A stretch of 64,000 nt of DNA from Paraconexibacter sp038257095 (GCA_038257095.1 JBBSJQ010000019.1:19905-83904); one strand, 5' to 3'. Shown: positions 50,503-58,701, numbered from the stretch's first letter. Notes: a model not told the origin generated them from the letters alone. Made by a program: numbers and translations.

Positions 50503-52283
50503 AGCCCCGCGACCTCGGGCTCGCGCGGCTTGCGGGTGAGGAAGACCTGGTCGGGCAGGCCCTTCTCGACGATCTCGCGGTAGAGCGCGCTCTGGTCGAG
50601 CAGCTCGTCGTGGCTGCCGTGGGCGACGACGCGGCCCTCCTCGAGGACGACGATCTCGTCGGCCAGCGCGATCGTCGAGAGCCGGTGGGCGATGACGAAC
50701 GTCGTCCGGCCCCGCATGACCTCGCGCAGCGCGTCCTTGATCGCCTGCTCGGTCGTCGCGTCGACCGCGCTGGTCGCATCGTCGAGGACGAGGATGCGGG
50801 GGTCGGCGACGAACGCCCGGGCGATGGCCACGCGCTGACGCTGGCCGCCGCTCAGCGACAGCCCGCGCTCCCCGACGCGCGTGTCGTACCCGTCGGGCAG
50901 CCGGACGATGAAGTCGTGAGCCTGCGCGCGACGTGCGGCCTGCTCGATCTCCTCGTCGGTCGCCGTGGGACGGCCGTAGGCGATGTTCTCCCGCACCGTC
51001 GTGGAGAACAGGAAGGGATCGTCGGTGACGAACGCGATCTGCCGCCGCAGCGCGGACGGGTCGAGCGTCCGGACGTCGGCTCCGTCGACCAGCACGCGGC
51101 CGGTCGTGGGGTCGTAGAGCCGGGACAGCAGCTGCACGAGCGTCGTCTTTCCGGAGCCGGTGCCGCCGACGACCGCGATCGTCCGGCCACCGGGGACGTC
51201 GAGCGTCACCTCGGTCAGGGCGGGCTCCGTCGTGCCGTCGTAGCGCACGCCGACGCCGTCGAAGCGGACGTGGCCCGGGCCGTCCGGGAGGGCGACCGGG
51301 TGGGCCGGGGCCGCGATCGCGGGGACCGTGTCGAGGATCTGGAAGAGCCGCGCGCCGGCCGCGGTCGCGCGCTGCGCCATGCCCAGGAGCACGCCGAGCA
51401 TGCGCATCGGCGCGAGCAGCATGAGCAGGTAGGTGTAGAACGCGGTGAACTCGCCGGTCGTCAGCGTCCCGTCGATCACGCGCCGGCCGCCGAAGAGCAG
51501 GATCGCGGCGAGCCCGAGCTGCGGCAGGAACCCGATGAGCGGGTTGTAGAACGCCTGCAGCCGCGTGGAGACCATCGACTGGTCGAACACGCGCCCGACG
51601 CTGCGGGTGAAGACCTCGAACTGGCGCTCCTCCCGGGCGAACGCCTTGACGACGCGGATGCCGCCGATGCTCTCCTGCACGTCGGCGGTGAGCTCGGCGA
51701 TGCGCTGCTGGACCTCCTGCAGCGCCGGCCGCGCGTGCAGGCCGTAGCGGACCGCCGCCCAGACCACGAACGGCACCGGGGCCAGGGAGACGGCCGCGAG
51801 CCCGGGGTCGATCAGTGCCATGGCGATGGCCGCGAGCACCAGCGTCAGCCCCGACTGGATGATGAAGACCAGGCCGTAGCCGAGGAAGAACCGGACCGCC
51901 TGCAGGTCGACGGTCGCCCGGGACATGAGCTGGCCGGTCTGCTGACGGTCGAAGAACGCGAGCTCGAGCGACAGCAGGTGCGTGTACAGGCGGTCGCGGA
52001 GGTCGAGCTCGACCCCCAGGGAGAGCTTCCCGGCCACCAGGCGGCGGAAGATCATGAGGACGAACCGCAGCAGGCCGGCGACGCCGACGAGCACACCGAG
52101 GGTGACGAGCTCCGAGCGGTCCCCGCGCTGCAGCCCGTCGATGGCGCGGCCGGTCAGGTACGGGATCGCGATCGTCATCACCATCGCCGCGAGGGCGAGG
52201 ATCCCGGAGACGATGACGCCCCGCTTGTACGGGACCAGGAACTGGAGCAGGCGGCGGAAGGTGACCATCGATCGACCCACCAT
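50499..52283 (-). CDS. Type IV ABC exporter half-transporter, subunit A (degenerate Walker B)
   Basis: The 594-residue half-transporter has six membrane helices and an ABC domain with Walker A VVGGTGSGKTTLVQ, canonical signature SLSGGQRQRVAIARA and Walker B ILVLDDATSAVDATTE, where the usual catalytic Glu after the Asp is Asp. It is the first gene of the pair and overlaps subunit B by 4 bases, so the two surely assemble together. ATG 52283 is preferred; ATG 52268 (MVTFRRLLQFLVPYKRGV) is an equally reasonable start. It is divergent from the small Cys-rich gene at 52303 with 19 bases between. Confidence 0.92.
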   Translation of the reverse strand: MVGRSMVTFRRLLQFLVPYKRGVIVSGILALAAMVMTIAIPYLTGRAIDGLQRGDRSELVTLGVLVGVAGLLRFVLMIFRRLVAGKLSLGVELDLRDRLYTHLLSLELAFFDRQQTGQLMSRATVDLQAVRFFLGYGLVFIIQSGLTLVLAAIAMALIDPGLAAVSLAPVPFVVWAAVRYGLHARPALQEVQQRIAELTADVQESIGGIRVVKAFAREERQFEVFTRSVGRVFDQSMVSTRLQAFYNPLIGFLPQLGLAAILLFGGRRVIDGTLTTGEFTAFYTYLLMLLAPMRMLGVLLGMAQRATAAGARLFQILDTVPAIAAPAHPVALPDGPGHVRFDGVGVRYDGTTEPALTEVTLDVPGGRTIAVVGGTGSGKTTLVQLLSRLYDPTTGRVLVDGADVRTLDPSALRRQIAFVTDDPFLFSTTVRENIAYGRPTATDEEIEQAARRAQAHDFIVRLPDGYDTRVGERGLSLSGGQRQRVAIARAFVADPRILVLDDATSAVDATTEQAIKDALREVMRGRTTFVIAHRLSTIALADEIVVLEEGRVVAHGSHDELLDQSALYREIVEKGLPDQVFLTRKPREPEVAGL

Positions 52284-52302
52284 CCTGTCAGGCTGCCGTG
52301 CT

Positions 52303-52497
52303 GTGCCCGGACCGCCGGCAGGCCTCTGCAACATCTGTGCGCATCAGCGCGTGGTCGGGAACACCCGCGGTTCGCTGTTCTCGATGTGCGAGCGCGGCGT
52401 GCGGACCGGGGAGCAGGACACCTATCCGAAGTACCCGCGGCTCCCGGTCCTGGAGTGCCCGGGCTACGAGGCCTCGGCGGAGTTCAGCCGCGGGTGA
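52303..52497 (+). CDS. Small conserved Cys-rich protein
   Basis: The 64-residue product begins VPGPPAGLCNICAHQRVVGN and ends with DTYPKYPRLPVLECPGYEAS, with cysteines arranged C-x2-C...C...C. Small actinobacterial proteins with this CxxC...RGSxFxxC...YPRLPVLxCPGY pattern are common, but I know of no proven function; the cysteines probably bind zinc or an iron-sulfur cluster. The GTG start is close to the divergent ABC gene. The reading frame upstream has no better start. Confidence 0.7.
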   Translation: MPGPPAGLCNICAHQRVVGNTRGSLFSMCERGVRTGEQDTYPKYPRLPVLECPGYEASAEFSRG

Positions 52498-52529
52498 GGC
52501 GTGGGCCGCCGGGCCCGCGGAGACGGCGG

Positions 52530-52763
52530 TCAGCGCCGGGGCAGGCCCATGACGAGATGCGGCGGGATGAGGTCGTCGTCACCGGTGACGGGGCCCATGG
52601 ACGGTGTCGTCGCGGTCGGGCCGTCGAGCTCCTCACGGAACGCGAGCTTGCCCGTTCCGCAGCGCGTGCACGTGCCGACGAGCCGCAGACCTTCCGCCAT
52701 CCCGACGCTGTTCCAGGAGAAACTGCAGTCGAGGCACCAGGCGGCAGGCGAAGAAAGGGACAC
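52530..52763 (-). CDS. Small zinc-ribbon protein
   Basis: The 77-residue product contains AWCLDCSFSWNSVGMAEGLR and VGTCTRCGTGKLAFREELD: two CxxC knuckles about 20 residues apart, forming a predicted zinc ribbon. An acidic tail with MGPVTGDDDLIPPHLVMGLP follows. The GTG at 52763 is the only start that leaves the domain complete, and no strong ribosome-binding site is visible. Function unknown; such ribbons often bind nucleic acid or protein partners. Confidence 0.6.
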   Translation of the reverse strand: MSLSSPAAWCLDCSFSWNSVGMAEGLRLVGTCTRCGTGKLAFREELDGPTATTPSMGPVTGDDDLIPPHLVMGLPRR

Positions 52764-52822
52764 GCAGCGTTGTCTCGACACCTCACGCCGGACGCGGGAT
52801 CGAACAGACGTCCAGGACCGCC

Positions 52823-53062
52823 GTGGCGGGCGACGACATCCTCCACGGGGGCACGGGCCACGACGTGGTCCTCGGCGGTAACGGCGACGACGAGATCTGG
52901 GGCGACAGCGGTTCGAGGGCGGCAACGCCGACGACGAGATCAACGGCGGTTCCGGACGCGAGCGAGCCGGTGACCATCACCTGCGGTGCGGGCTTCGACG
53001 TCGTCGAGCTCGACAAGCACGACCGCACCACCGGGGACTGCGAGAAGATCGTCCGCCACTGA
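52823..53062 (+). pseudogene. Frameshifted remnant of an RTX-type calcium-binding repeat protein
   Basis: In one frame the sequence encodes GDDILHGGTGHDVVLGGNGD and DEIWGDSG, classic GGxGxDxxx RTX nonapeptides. From about 52912 the repeat continues in a different frame (FEGGNADDEINGGSG), then the first frame resumes near 52965 with TITCGAGFDVVELDKHDRTT and CEKIV, the usual closing motif of actinobacterial calcium-binding proteins. Only a C-terminal fragment is present; the hundreds of residues normally upstream are absent. Two compensating indels and the missing N-terminus mark it as a remnant. A short GTG-initiated protein remains formally possible. Confidence 0.65.
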
Positions 53063-53077
53063 GGGGCGGACGGGGGG

Positions 53078-53476
53078 TCAGCCCTGCGGCTGCTCCTCGT
53101 CGTTGCCCAGCGACTGCAGCAGCATCACCGCGGTGATCTGCGCGGGCGTGCCGCCGATCTCCTCGTTGCCGAGGTCCTCGAGCTCCGGGTGGAAGGTCGC
53201 GTGGACGTTGACGTCCTCGCCGCCGGCGTCCTGCAGCACGATGACCGCGCGACCGGGCAGCTCGCCCTCGACGGTGGGATGGTCCTCGCCCTCGTCGGAG
53301 ATCGCGGCGCGGGCCGCGGTCAGCACGTCCATCACGAGCTCCTGCCAGTGGTGCAGCGCGTTCTGCTGCTCCTCCTCGGTCATGCCCGCGAGGTGGTGGC
53401 TGTTGCGGGACGCGAGAGCGCCGATGGCGGCGCGGACGGCGGCGTCGGACAGCAGGGCTTCGGGTTCGATGCTCAC
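53078..53476 (-). CDS. Uncharacterised acidic protein
   Basis: The 132-residue soluble protein begins MSIEPEALLSDAAVRAAIGA and is rich in Glu, Asp and Ala, with EGELPGRAVIVLQDAGGEDV and VHATFHPELEDLGNEE in its middle. It has no signal peptide, membrane helix, cysteines or recognised motif. Codon use (strong G/C third positions) supports coding. The GTG start has no clear ribosome-binding site. It lies between the RTX remnant and another uncharacterised gene on the same strand (53498), with 21 bases between coding regions. Confidence 0.68.
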   Translation of the reverse strand: MSIEPEALLSDAAVRAAIGALASRNSHHLAGMTEEEQQNALHHWQELVMDVLTAARAAISDEGEDHPTVEGELPGRAVIVLQDAGGEDVNVHATFHPELEDLGNEEIGGTPAQITAVMLLQSLGNDEEQPQG

Positions 53477-53497
53477 GGGCAGAAGCCTCGCAGGTAG

Positions 53498-53896
53498 CTA
53501 CCGCGTCGTGCGGACCCGCAGGTCGCGCAGCTGCACGATGCCGCTCTCCGAGCCGACCCACACGTCCACCCGATCGACCGCAGGCGCAGACCGCGAGAAG
53601 CGCAGGGCACGGGACAGACGGCGCGGCGCGGACTCACGCAGCAGCAACCGTCGAAAATCCAGGGCCTGGCCGACCACGAGGTAGTCGCGACCCTCGCGCT
53701 GCAGGACATCGTTGACCGCCACGCCGAGCAGGACACCGGACCGCGGGGGCAGCCGCACCCGCGATCGCCTCGGGCGGGACCGCCCGGCGTCGGCGCGGGG
53801 GTCGCTCCAGGCCGTGCCGAACGACGGCGCACCGCTGCCTGAGGTCAGGCGCGGGCCCCACTGGAGCCGGACCCTGCCGGTGCGGTCTCGTGCCAT
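53498..53896 (-). CDS. Uncharacterised Arg-rich protein
   Basis: From ATG 53896 the 132-residue product reads MARDRTGRVRLQWGPRLTSG, then VLLGVAVNDVLQREGRDYLV and AVDRVDVWVGSESGIVQLRD. The second half has alternating hydrophobic residues that suggest beta strands; the first half is basic and low complexity. No family is recognised, and there is no membrane segment. An upstream open frame exists but has unusual composition, so the N-terminus is uncertain. It could be a small DNA- or glycan-associated protein, but that is not supported. Confidence 0.45.
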   Translation of the reverse strand: MARDRTGRVRLQWGPRLTSGSGAPSFGTAWSDPRADAGRSRPRRSRVRLPPRSGVLLGVAVNDVLQREGRDYLVVGQALDFRRLLLRESAPRRLSRALRFSRSAPAVDRVDVWVGSESGIVQLRDLRVRTTR

Positions 53897-54129
53897 GGGG
53901 GGGAAGCTTGCTGCCCGTCGGCCCATCAGGTCTCCAGTCGCTGCGACGCAGCCGGGAAGGTCACGCTGGCCACCGACCTTACGCGATGGCCCTCCCAGGC
54001 TCCGGACGAGCCGAACGCGGGCGTCCGGGCACGCTCCGGTCAACCGCTCTCCGAAGCGAGAACGGCCAGCTGCTCACGGCGGTTCGCGCGGTGAGGCCAG
54101 CGGCGCGGCACGGCGCTGCACCAGGTGGG

Positions 54130-54135
54130 TACCGT
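54130..54135 (+). promoter_or_regulatory. -10 hexamer of the DUF2254 gene
   Basis: TACCGT ends 7 bases before ATG 54143, supporting that ATG over the GTG at 54125 and predicting a leaderless mRNA. Confidence 0.4.
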
Positions 54136-54142
54136 GCCATCG

Positions 54143-55471
54143 ATGGGCACCCGCCTGAGGACGCTGCGACAGGACCTGTCGCAGAGCTTGATGTTCCTGC
54201 CGACGTGCCTGGTGGTGCTCTTCGCGGCAGCGGCGGTCGTGCTCACCCAGGTCGACGAGGGCCTGGATCGCGAGGCGATATCGTGGGCGTTCAGTGGTGA
54301 CGAGTCCGCGGCGCGCACGCTGCTCTCGGTCGTCGCCGGATCGCTCATCACCGTCGCGGGCCTGACCCTCTCGATCACGATCGTCGTCCTGCAGCTGGCC
54401 TCGAGCCAGTTCAGCCCGCGGGTCCTCCGGACGTTCTTCGGGGACCGCGTCACGCAGTTGACGATCGGCACGTTCGTGGGGACGTTCGTCTACGCCTTGC
54501 TGGTGCTGCGCTCGGTCGGGTCCGTCGCCGACGGCGGCGTCCCGCGGCTGAGCACCACCGTGGCCACCGTCCTCGCGGTGGCCGCGGTCTCCCTGCTGAT
54601 CGTGTTCCTCAACCACGTCGCGCGGCTCATCCAGGTGTCCCACGTGGCCGCCGAGCTCGCGCGTCAGACGCAGGCCCGGTTCGAGTCGCTGTACCCGCAG
54701 CGCGTCGGCACCGCCGTCGACGAGGACGCCGCCGCGCTGGTGTCCGAATGGCGCCGCGATCCCCCCGGGCGGGTGGACGCGCAGGAGATCGGCTTCGTCC
54801 GCCGTGTGGCGGTCGAGGCGCTCCTGCGTACGGCACGGGCAGCCGGTGCGGAGCGGGTCGCCCTGCTCGCTCGGCCGGGCGACTTCGTCGCCAGCGGTGC
54901 GCTGCTCGCCGAGGTGTGGCCCGCCGCCGTGGCCGAGCAGTGCGGGCAGGCCGTGCGCGACGCCGTCGTGATCGGCGACGAGCGCGATCTCCAGGACGAC
55001 GCCGGCTTCGGACTCCGCCAGCTCGGGGACATCGCGATCAAGGCGCTGTCCCCGGGTATCAACGACCCCGCCACCGCGGTCACCTGCATCGGCTACCTGC
55101 GCTCCCTCCTCGTGCTCCTGGCCGAGCGCGAGGCCGTGGGCGCTGTGCGTCGCGCGGAGGACCTCACGGTGATCGTGGCCATCCGCGGGTTCGACGAGGA
55201 CCTCGACGTGCTGGTGCAGATCAGCCGCTACGTCGCCGGCGACGCCTGGGTCGCGGTCGAGCTGCTGGACGCACTCGGCGCCTGCGCCCACGCGGCGCAC
55301 GAGGCGGGAGCGGCCGACCGGGTGCAGCACGCGGTGAAGCTCGCGCGGGTCATCGGCGAGTGGGCCGCCCAGGCGGCCGGGACGTCACACGACGCTGCGT
55401 CGATCGCGCGTGCCACCGAGCGCGCCTGTGACCCGTGCGGCCCGCGGCCCGTCTCCGGCGTCAGCGCGTGA
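54143..55471 (+). CDS. DUF2254 integral membrane protein
   Basis: The 442-residue protein has four predicted helices in its first 165 residues (LMFLPTCLVVLFAAAAVVLT, LLSVVAGSLITVAGLTLSIT, LTIGTFVGTFVYALLVLRSV, LAVAAVSLLIVFLNHVARLI) and a large cytoplasmic domain. The segments ITIVVLQLASSQFSPRVLRTF, FGLRQLGDIAIKALSPGIND and PATAVTCIGYLRSLLVLL are signatures of DUF2254 (PF10011), a broadly distributed family of unknown function, often speculated to be ion or osmolyte related. The neighbouring MscS channel (convergent, 54 bases away) makes a stress or membrane-tension role plausible, but this is inference. Confidence 0.88.
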   Translation: MGTRLRTLRQDLSQSLMFLPTCLVVLFAAAAVVLTQVDEGLDREAISWAFSGDESAARTLLSVVAGSLITVAGLTLSITIVVLQLASSQFSPRVLRTFFGDRVTQLTIGTFVGTFVYALLVLRSVGSVADGGVPRLSTTVATVLAVAAVSLLIVFLNHVARLIQVSHVAAELARQTQARFESLYPQRVGTAVDEDAAALVSEWRRDPPGRVDAQEIGFVRRVAVEALLRTARAAGAERVALLARPGDFVASGALLAEVWPAAVAEQCGQAVRDAVVIGDERDLQDDAGFGLRQLGDIAIKALSPGINDPATAVTCIGYLRSLLVLLAEREAVGAVRRAEDLTVIVAIRGFDEDLDVLVQISRYVAGDAWVAVELLDALGACAHAAHEAGAADRVQHAVKLARVIGEWAAQAAGTSHDAASIARATERACDPCGPRPVSGVSA

Positions 55472-55525
55472 GTGCGGGCACGGCGTGCTCCGGCACGCGG
55501 TTGCGGCCCATGGCCCCGGGGTGCC

Positions 55526-56344
55526 TCAGCCGCCCGGGGAGGTGGGCGGCTCCGTGGCCCAGGTGACCGTGAGCTGCTCGAACGGGATGGGGATGCCTGC
55601 CAGCTCCAGTCGGCGCTTGACGTTGGCGACGACCGCATGTCTGATCCGCCACATCTCCGCCGTCGTCGAGGGATGCCAGAAGCGCACGCACAAGTCGACG
55701 GACGATGCTCCGAACGCAAACGCCAGTGCCTCCGGGGCCGGGTCGGGGATCACCCCGTCCACCTCGGACGCCGCGCTACGCATGACCTCAGCGGCACGCT
55801 CGATGTCCGCGTCGTAGGCGACGCCGACCAGGAACTCCGATCTCCGGATCGGATGCGCGCTCTCGTTGATGATCGCCGACGACAGCACCCGGCCGTTCGG
55901 GAGGAACACCCGTCGGCCGTCGTGGGTGTGCAGGACGACGGCACGCAGGTTCACGTCCTCGACGACCCCGCTGAAGTCGAGTGTCTCGATCTCGTCGCCC
56001 GGCCGGAAGGGCCGGCGGAGCAGCAGCAGGATGCCGGCCAGGAAGTTCTCCAGGATCGACCGCACCGCGAACGCCAGCGCCACCCCGCCGACGCCCGCCG
56101 CAGCGACGAGCGGGCCGATGCGGACCCCGAGCTGCGCGAGGGCGTAGATCGCCGCGAGGAGGACCACCAGGAGACGGACGAACCGCCCGAAGGCCACCGC
56201 TCCCCGCAGATCCCCCCGTCGGCGCTCGACGCGGACCAGCGCCCATCGCAGCACCTGCCCGGCGATCAGTCCGACCACGAGAACTCCGCCGGCGCGGGTC
56301 CACTCGGACGACGTTGCGGCCAGCGGCAGGAGCAAGCCGGTCAC
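55526..56344 (-). CDS. MscS-family mechanosensitive channel
   Basis: The 272-residue protein has three helices in residues about 1-100, the last being the pore helix IGPLVAAAGVGGVALAFAVR with the Gly/Ala packing typical of MscS TM3. The beta domain follows: RPFRPGDEIETLDFSGVVED, VNLRAVVLHTHDGRRVFLPN, then an alpha/beta C-terminal domain. These channels open on hypo-osmotic shock to release solutes. The length is the minimal MscS size. The GTG at 56344 is the annotated start. Confidence 0.92.
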   Translation of the reverse strand: MTGLLLPLAATSSEWTRAGGVLVVGLIAGQVLRWALVRVERRRGDLRGAVAFGRFVRLLVVLLAAIYALAQLGVRIGPLVAAAGVGGVALAFAVRSILENFLAGILLLLRRPFRPGDEIETLDFSGVVEDVNLRAVVLHTHDGRRVFLPNGRVLSSAIINESAHPIRRSEFLVGVAYDADIERAAEVMRSAASEVDGVIPDPAPEALAFAFGASSVDLCVRFWHPSTTAEMWRIRHAVVANVKRRLELAGIPIPFEQLTVTWATEPPTSPGG

Positions 56345-56699
56345 GATGCGTCGTCAGGATCGACGATCAGGCCGGACACGTCGATGCATCTCGATCGTCG
56401 GCCCATGGGGGTCATGTACCCCCGTCTCGCGCCGCCAACCCACGACCGTGCCACGCAGGAGGACGGCCCATCGTGTGCCGCGAGAACCGTCCCATCCAGA
56501 ACCCGTCCTCGGTGTGTGATGTCGCGGTCTCGACACGTTCGCCCTGCGGCCCCGGACACGTCGCGGCAACATCGGAGCGTGCCAACTTCAAGACTCTGGC
56601 TTCCGGTAAATCCGTTTCTGAAGCTCGATTCGTGTGCGGGCAGGAGCGGAACGCGCCAACAGCCGCGAGCGGCTACCGCCTGCGAACTACGCTCGCGCC
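56345..56699. other. Intergenic region without a supported gene (355 bases)
   Basis: This gap between the MscS start and the L,D-transpeptidase start holds no frame with convincing composition. One perfect 6-base hairpin is visible, GGGGGT (56407-56412) with ACCCCC (56418-56423). The last 130 bases are more AT-rich than the surroundings, with TACGCT at 56688-56693 placed 6 bases before ATG 56700. No riboswitch or known RNA was recognised. Confidence 0.6.
56688..56693 (+). promoter_or_regulatory. -10 hexamer of the L,D-transpeptidase gene
   Basis: TACGCT ends 6 bases before ATG 56700, predicting a leaderless transcript. No consensus -35 is visible. Confidence 0.45.
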
Positions 56700-57803
56700 A
56701 TGCGATGCCACGCCGCGGGGGCGAAGGACGTGAGATCCATCCTGGGCGCTGTCGCGTTCGCCCTGCTCGCTGTCGCTGCACCGGCCGGCGCGCAGACTCT
56801 CGATCTCGGTTTCCCAGCGCCGCCCGGCCAGCAAGCGCCACCTGCCCCGTCGGCACCGCCCGCTGCTCCTCCCGCGGCAGCTCCCGCGCCGACGGCGGCT
56901 CCCGCCCCGGCACGGCCGGGACGCACCGTGAGCGTTCGACTGGCTCGCGGCGGTCTGCCGGGCCTCGCAGGCGTCGTGCTCGCCGGCCGGCGGCTCGTGT
57001 TCGAGGTGCGCGCCCCGAGGGGCCGTCGGGGCGACCGACTCGAGGTCCTCGCGATCGGCCGCACCGGGCGTGCGGCAGCGATCACCGCCAAGACGCTACG
57101 AGGCAAGGGGACGACCCGGGTCGCGCTCACGGTGCCCCGCTCCGGTCACTTCGCCGTCCGCGGGCGGATCGTGCGCCGGGGCACCCGCGGCCTGGCGGGT
57201 CGGCCGCTGAGGCTGCGCGTGACGTCACCGTCCTTCGGACTCGGCGCGCCCTCGCCGCTCGTCGGTCTCCTGCGCGCGCGACTGCGCCGCCTCGGCTACG
57301 TGACCGGCCCCGACCGGTCGCGGTACGACGCGGCGTTCGGCCGCGCCGTGTTCGCCTTCCAGGGGATGGCCGGTATGCCGGCGCGGGCACGCGTGACGCC
57401 GGAGCTCATCCGGCGCGTGCTCGCCGGCGACGGCCGGTTCCGCGCACGGTTCCCCCAGCACGGCCGCCACGCCGAAGCCGATCTGACCCGGCGGGTCCTC
57501 GTGCTGCTCGACGGCGCCAAGGTCCTCGGGATCTACCACACGAGTGCCGGCAAGCGCAGTACGCCGACCATCCTCGGGTCGTTCCGGATCGAGCGCAAAG
57601 AGCCCGGGAAGAACAAGCTCGGCATGGTCGATTCCAGCTACTTCATCCGTGGCTTCGCCGTTCACGGCTATCACTTCGTCCCCCCGTTCCCGGACAGCCA
57701 CGGCTGTCTACGCGTGTCCCTGACGGACTCGCCCACCATCAACCGCTTCCTGGCGGTTGGAACCAGCATCGACGTCTATCGAGGAGGAAGGTCAACATCA
57801 TGA
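56700..57803 (+). CDS. L,D-transpeptidase (YkuD) with signal peptide and Pro/Ala linker
   Basis: The enzyme forms 3-3 peptidoglycan crosslinks or attaches proteins to the wall. The 367-residue product has a signal peptide (SILGAVAFALLAVAAPAGAQ), a Pro/Ala-rich linker (about 40-75), a beta-rich Ig-like segment, a peptidoglycan-binding-like helical domain (LVGLLRARLRRLGYVTGPDR), and the YkuD domain. The catalytic motif is FAVHGYHFVPPFPDSHGCLR, with His and Cys in HGx(n)SHGC(V/L)R; RVLVLLDGAKVLGIYHTSAG begins the domain. The stop overlaps the ferritin-like gene start by 4 bases. A GTG at 56729 is an alternative start that keeps the signal peptide. Confidence 0.93.
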   Translation: MRCHAAGAKDVRSILGAVAFALLAVAAPAGAQTLDLGFPAPPGQQAPPAPSAPPAAPPAAAPAPTAAPAPARPGRTVSVRLARGGLPGLAGVVLAGRRLVFEVRAPRGRRGDRLEVLAIGRTGRAAAITAKTLRGKGTTRVALTVPRSGHFAVRGRIVRRGTRGLAGRPLRLRVTSPSFGLGAPSPLVGLLRARLRRLGYVTGPDRSRYDAAFGRAVFAFQGMAGMPARARVTPELIRRVLAGDGRFRARFPQHGRHAEADLTRRVLVLLDGAKVLGIYHTSAGKRSTPTILGSFRIERKEPGKNKLGMVDSSYFIRGFAVHGYHFVPPFPDSHGCLRVSLTDSPTINRFLAVGTSIDVYRGGRSTS

Positions 57804-58552
57804 ACGACGCAGTCCAGAGGGTCTTGCAGACCATCGACGAGGAGCACGCGGCCGAGTCCGCGCACACGCGCCGCAAGCTGCTCGCCGGCGCCACCGCCGC
57901 GCTCGGCAGCATGGGTGTCATCTCCATGGCGCCCAAGGTCGCGATGGCGGGCGGAAGCACCGCGGGCAACTCGCCGGAGAACATCACCGCAATCGCGGCG
58001 ACCGCAGAGGTCCTCGCGACGATCGTCAACACGGTCGGTGCCGAGCGGGTCGAGCTCGACGACGTCACGCGCAACAACGTCCGCAACGCGGCGCGGCAGG
58101 AGCTCATCCACTACCGGACGCTCACGTCGCCCGCGGTCGGCGGCCGGCCGCTGACGAAGCGCATCTGGATCCCGGACTCCGTGTTCGCGTCCGAGCGCAA
58201 CCTGCTCAACACGCTCGTCGCCGGGGACCAGATCTTCGTCAACGCCTACCTCATCGCGACCACCACCTTCGGGAACGCCGGCAACGGCCAGTTCGCGCGT
58301 TTCACGGCGGAGTTCATGGGCGTCGAGTCCGTGCACCGTGCTCTCGCGCTGCAGTCCCTCGGGCGCCCGGGCAACGACCGGGCCTACGCGCTCTACCAGT
58401 TCACGGACATCAACCGTGCGGTGGCGCTGCTTCAGAACGCCGGCTTCGGCTTCGGGAAGCGCGGCAAGGGCACCGGCCGCTTCTACGACTTCGACGACGT
58501 GGCGCGTCGCACCCCCAACCCGCCGAGCGTCAACAGCCGCGGCCTGCGGTAG
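57800..58552 (+). CDS. Tat-exported ferritin-like protein
   Basis: The 250-residue protein has a twin-arginine signal (HTRRKLLAGATAALGSMGVI) after a 20-residue n-region, so it is exported folded. The mature part is helical and resembles the Ferritin_2/DUF4439 ferritin-like group: NNVRNAARQELIHYRTLTSP, LVAGDQIFVNAYLIATTTFG and AEFMGVESVHRALALQSLGR (E...H pair). Some of the usual iron-binding glutamates in the first helix (TAEVLATIVNTVG) are not obvious, so metal binding is uncertain. A GAGGAGG ribosome-binding site lies 10 bases before ATG 57800, which overlaps the L,D-transpeptidase stop by 4 bases. The pairing of a wall crosslinker with an exported ferritin-like protein is unusual. Confidence 0.8.
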   Translation: MNDAVQRVLQTIDEEHAAESAHTRRKLLAGATAALGSMGVISMAPKVAMAGGSTAGNSPENITAIAATAEVLATIVNTVGAERVELDDVTRNNVRNAARQELIHYRTLTSPAVGGRPLTKRIWIPDSVFASERNLLNTLVAGDQIFVNAYLIATTTFGNAGNGQFARFTAEFMGVESVHRALALQSLGRPGNDRAYALYQFTDINRAVALLQNAGFGFGKRGKGTGRFYDFDDVARRTPNPPSVNSRGLR

Positions 58553-58561
58553 CGCGCGCGC

Positions 58562-58593
58562 TCCGGGGGCTCGCGACGACGCGAGCCCCCGGA
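58562..58593. terminator. Strong terminator hairpin after the ferritin-like gene
   Basis: A 14-base perfect stem, TCCGGGGGCTCGCG (58562-58575) and CGCGAGCCCCCGGA (58580-58593) with a 4-base loop, lies 10 bases after the stop. It isolates the downstream sulfur operon. There is no U-run. Confidence 0.75.
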
Positions 58594-58692
58594 CCCGCTG
58601 CGGCGACGACCGCGCAGGCGCCGAGCGGCGAGGGTCTTGGCGGCCGCCAGAACCGCCACCAAGATCCATTATCTGCTTGAACAACTACACAG

Positions 58693-58701
58693 TGGTACAA
58701 T
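58693..58701 (+). promoter_or_regulatory. Extended -10 promoter of the sulfur-stress operon
   Basis: TGGTACAAT is an extended -10 (TG-N-TACAAT) ending 6 bases before ATG 58708, the best -10 in the window. The AT-rich segment from 58667 contains an imperfect dyad (ACTAC-ACA-GTGGT, 58684-58696) overlapping the promoter, a plausible operator for the ArsR regulator. Confidence 0.6.

Noticed and set aside
50316..52302. Rightward open frame of more than 600 codons antisense to the two ABC genes
   Set aside because: It is a codon-bias shadow of the ABC genes; only its last 64 codons (from 52303) look like a real protein.
56345..56913. Minus-strand open frame in and beyond the MscS/L,D-transpeptidase gap
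   Set aside because: Arg/Ser-rich composition, no motif, and it runs antisense into the transpeptidase signal peptide.
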